A stretch of DNA of 64,000 nt from Pseudoalteromonas sp. N1230-9 (GTDB lineage Bacteria; Pseudomonadota; Gammaproteobacteria; Enterobacterales; Alteromonadaceae). Positions 63,684 through 64,000 of the stretch are shown here, one piece after another. The DNA is taken from contig NZ_CP090419.1 in the NCBI RefSeq assembly GCF_032716425.1, forward strand, positions 259,001-323,000. Reading direction: 5' to 3'. The translations under genes and the position numbers were made by a program. Under the pieces are notes generated by a model. That model was given only the letters and a program-made list of their open reading frames with translations, searched no databases and was not told the origin of the DNA. Position 1 is the first letter of the stretch, and every line of letters begins with the position of its first letter.

Positions 63684-64000
63684 ATGAGTTTATTCATCTC
63701 AAACGCCCACGCAAGTGCGGCAGGTGCAGCACCAGCAGGTGGTGGCATGGAAATGCTAATCATGCTAGGTATTTTTGGTTTGGTATTTTATTTCTTAATC
63801 TACCGTCCACAAGCTAAGCGTGTAAAAGAGCATAAAGCCCTAATGAGTGCGATGGCGAAAGGCGACGAAGTACTCACGCAAGGTGGCTTAGTGGGTAAGA
63901 TTACTAAAATCGCTGATGATAAAGACTTCATCGTGATTTCATTAAACGATCAAGCTGAAGTAACAGTACAAAAATCAGCTGTTTCTTCAGTACTGCCAAA
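63684..64000 (+). CDS. yajC: Preprotein translocase accessory protein YajC (cut by window end)
   Basis: The last 317 bases encode the start of YajC, a small single-span membrane protein in the SecDF-YajC complex. Seen: membrane segment MEMLIMLGIFGLVFYFLIY, then RPQAKRVKEHKALMSAMAKG and EVLTQGGLVGKITKI. GAGGAAG precedes the ATG. About 105 codons are present, and the family length is near 110, so only the last residues are missing. Confidence 0.94.
   Translation, partial: MSLFISNAHASAAGAAPAGGGMEMLIMLGIFGLVFYFLIYRPQAKRVKEHKALMSAMAKGDEVLTQGGLVGKITKIADDKDFIVISLNDQAEVTVQKSAVSSVLP

Overview
The window looks like a chromosomal segment of a marine gammaproteobacterium of the Alteromonadales, most likely Pseudoalteromonas or a close relative. 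This is inferred from gene content: MotX of a sodium-driven polar flagellum, large pstC/pstA permeases with extra N-terminal regions, an Oar-like TonB receptor, many c-di-GMP proteins, and AT-rich DNA with classical E. coli-like signals. No database search was run; family names come from motifs recognised in the translations.

Layout. 1-9.9 kb is core: the end of purA, motX, a CPA1 antiporter, proBA behind a long structured leader, tRNA-Ala(TGC), a lipoprotein, a ProXp-like deacylase, an MFS permease, a DUF2058 protein and a small cytochrome c. 9.9-26.2 kb is a sugar-acid catabolism locus: class II aldolase and enolase-superfamily dehydratase on the left, then an Oar-like TonB receptor, a lipoprotein, an amidohydrolase-fold lactonase and an SDR dehydrogenase on the right. 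It is interrupted by an accessory module at about 11.9-20.0 kb. 26.2-35.5 kb is housekeeping: SlyD-like FKBP, MltD, an MBL-fold hydrolase, ZapA and partner, RlmJ, a YbaY/META lipoprotein, a PhnA-like protein, a solute-binding protein, EAL-HDOD and PqiA-like proteins. 35.5-41.8 kb is a copper/silver efflux operon (cusCBA-like). 42.4-54.6 kb is phosphate and polyphosphate metabolism (ppx-ppk, gcvR, pstCAB-phoU, a PhoU-like/PitA pair). 54.7-64 kb holds oxyR, a MITE-like element, an ECF sigma operon, a REC-REC-PAS-GGDEF-EAL protein, and queA-tgt-yajC (truncated by the window end).

The most unusual part is the accessory module. A membrane Ser/Thr kinase with a long TPR tail is divergent from an FHA plus winged-helix regulator. 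Around them lie two paralogous RhiA-like proteins bracketing an orphan phage-tail-collar protein, plus four small proteins of unknown function, some cysteine-rich. There is no other phage or type VI secretion gene. I infer a phospho-signalling circuit controlling an exported or surface tail-collar/RhiA complex. The right border of the module is a scar made of fragments of three neighbouring genes (lipoprotein, lactonase, dehydratase 3' end), joined at a short microhomology, which suggests import by imperfect homologous recombination.

Other points of interest: a proBA leader in which one segment can pair with either of two copies of its complement (riboswitch or attenuator architecture), two well-formed Pho boxes (pst and ppk), and a 265-bp element with perfect terminal inverted repeats lying between oxyR and its terminator.
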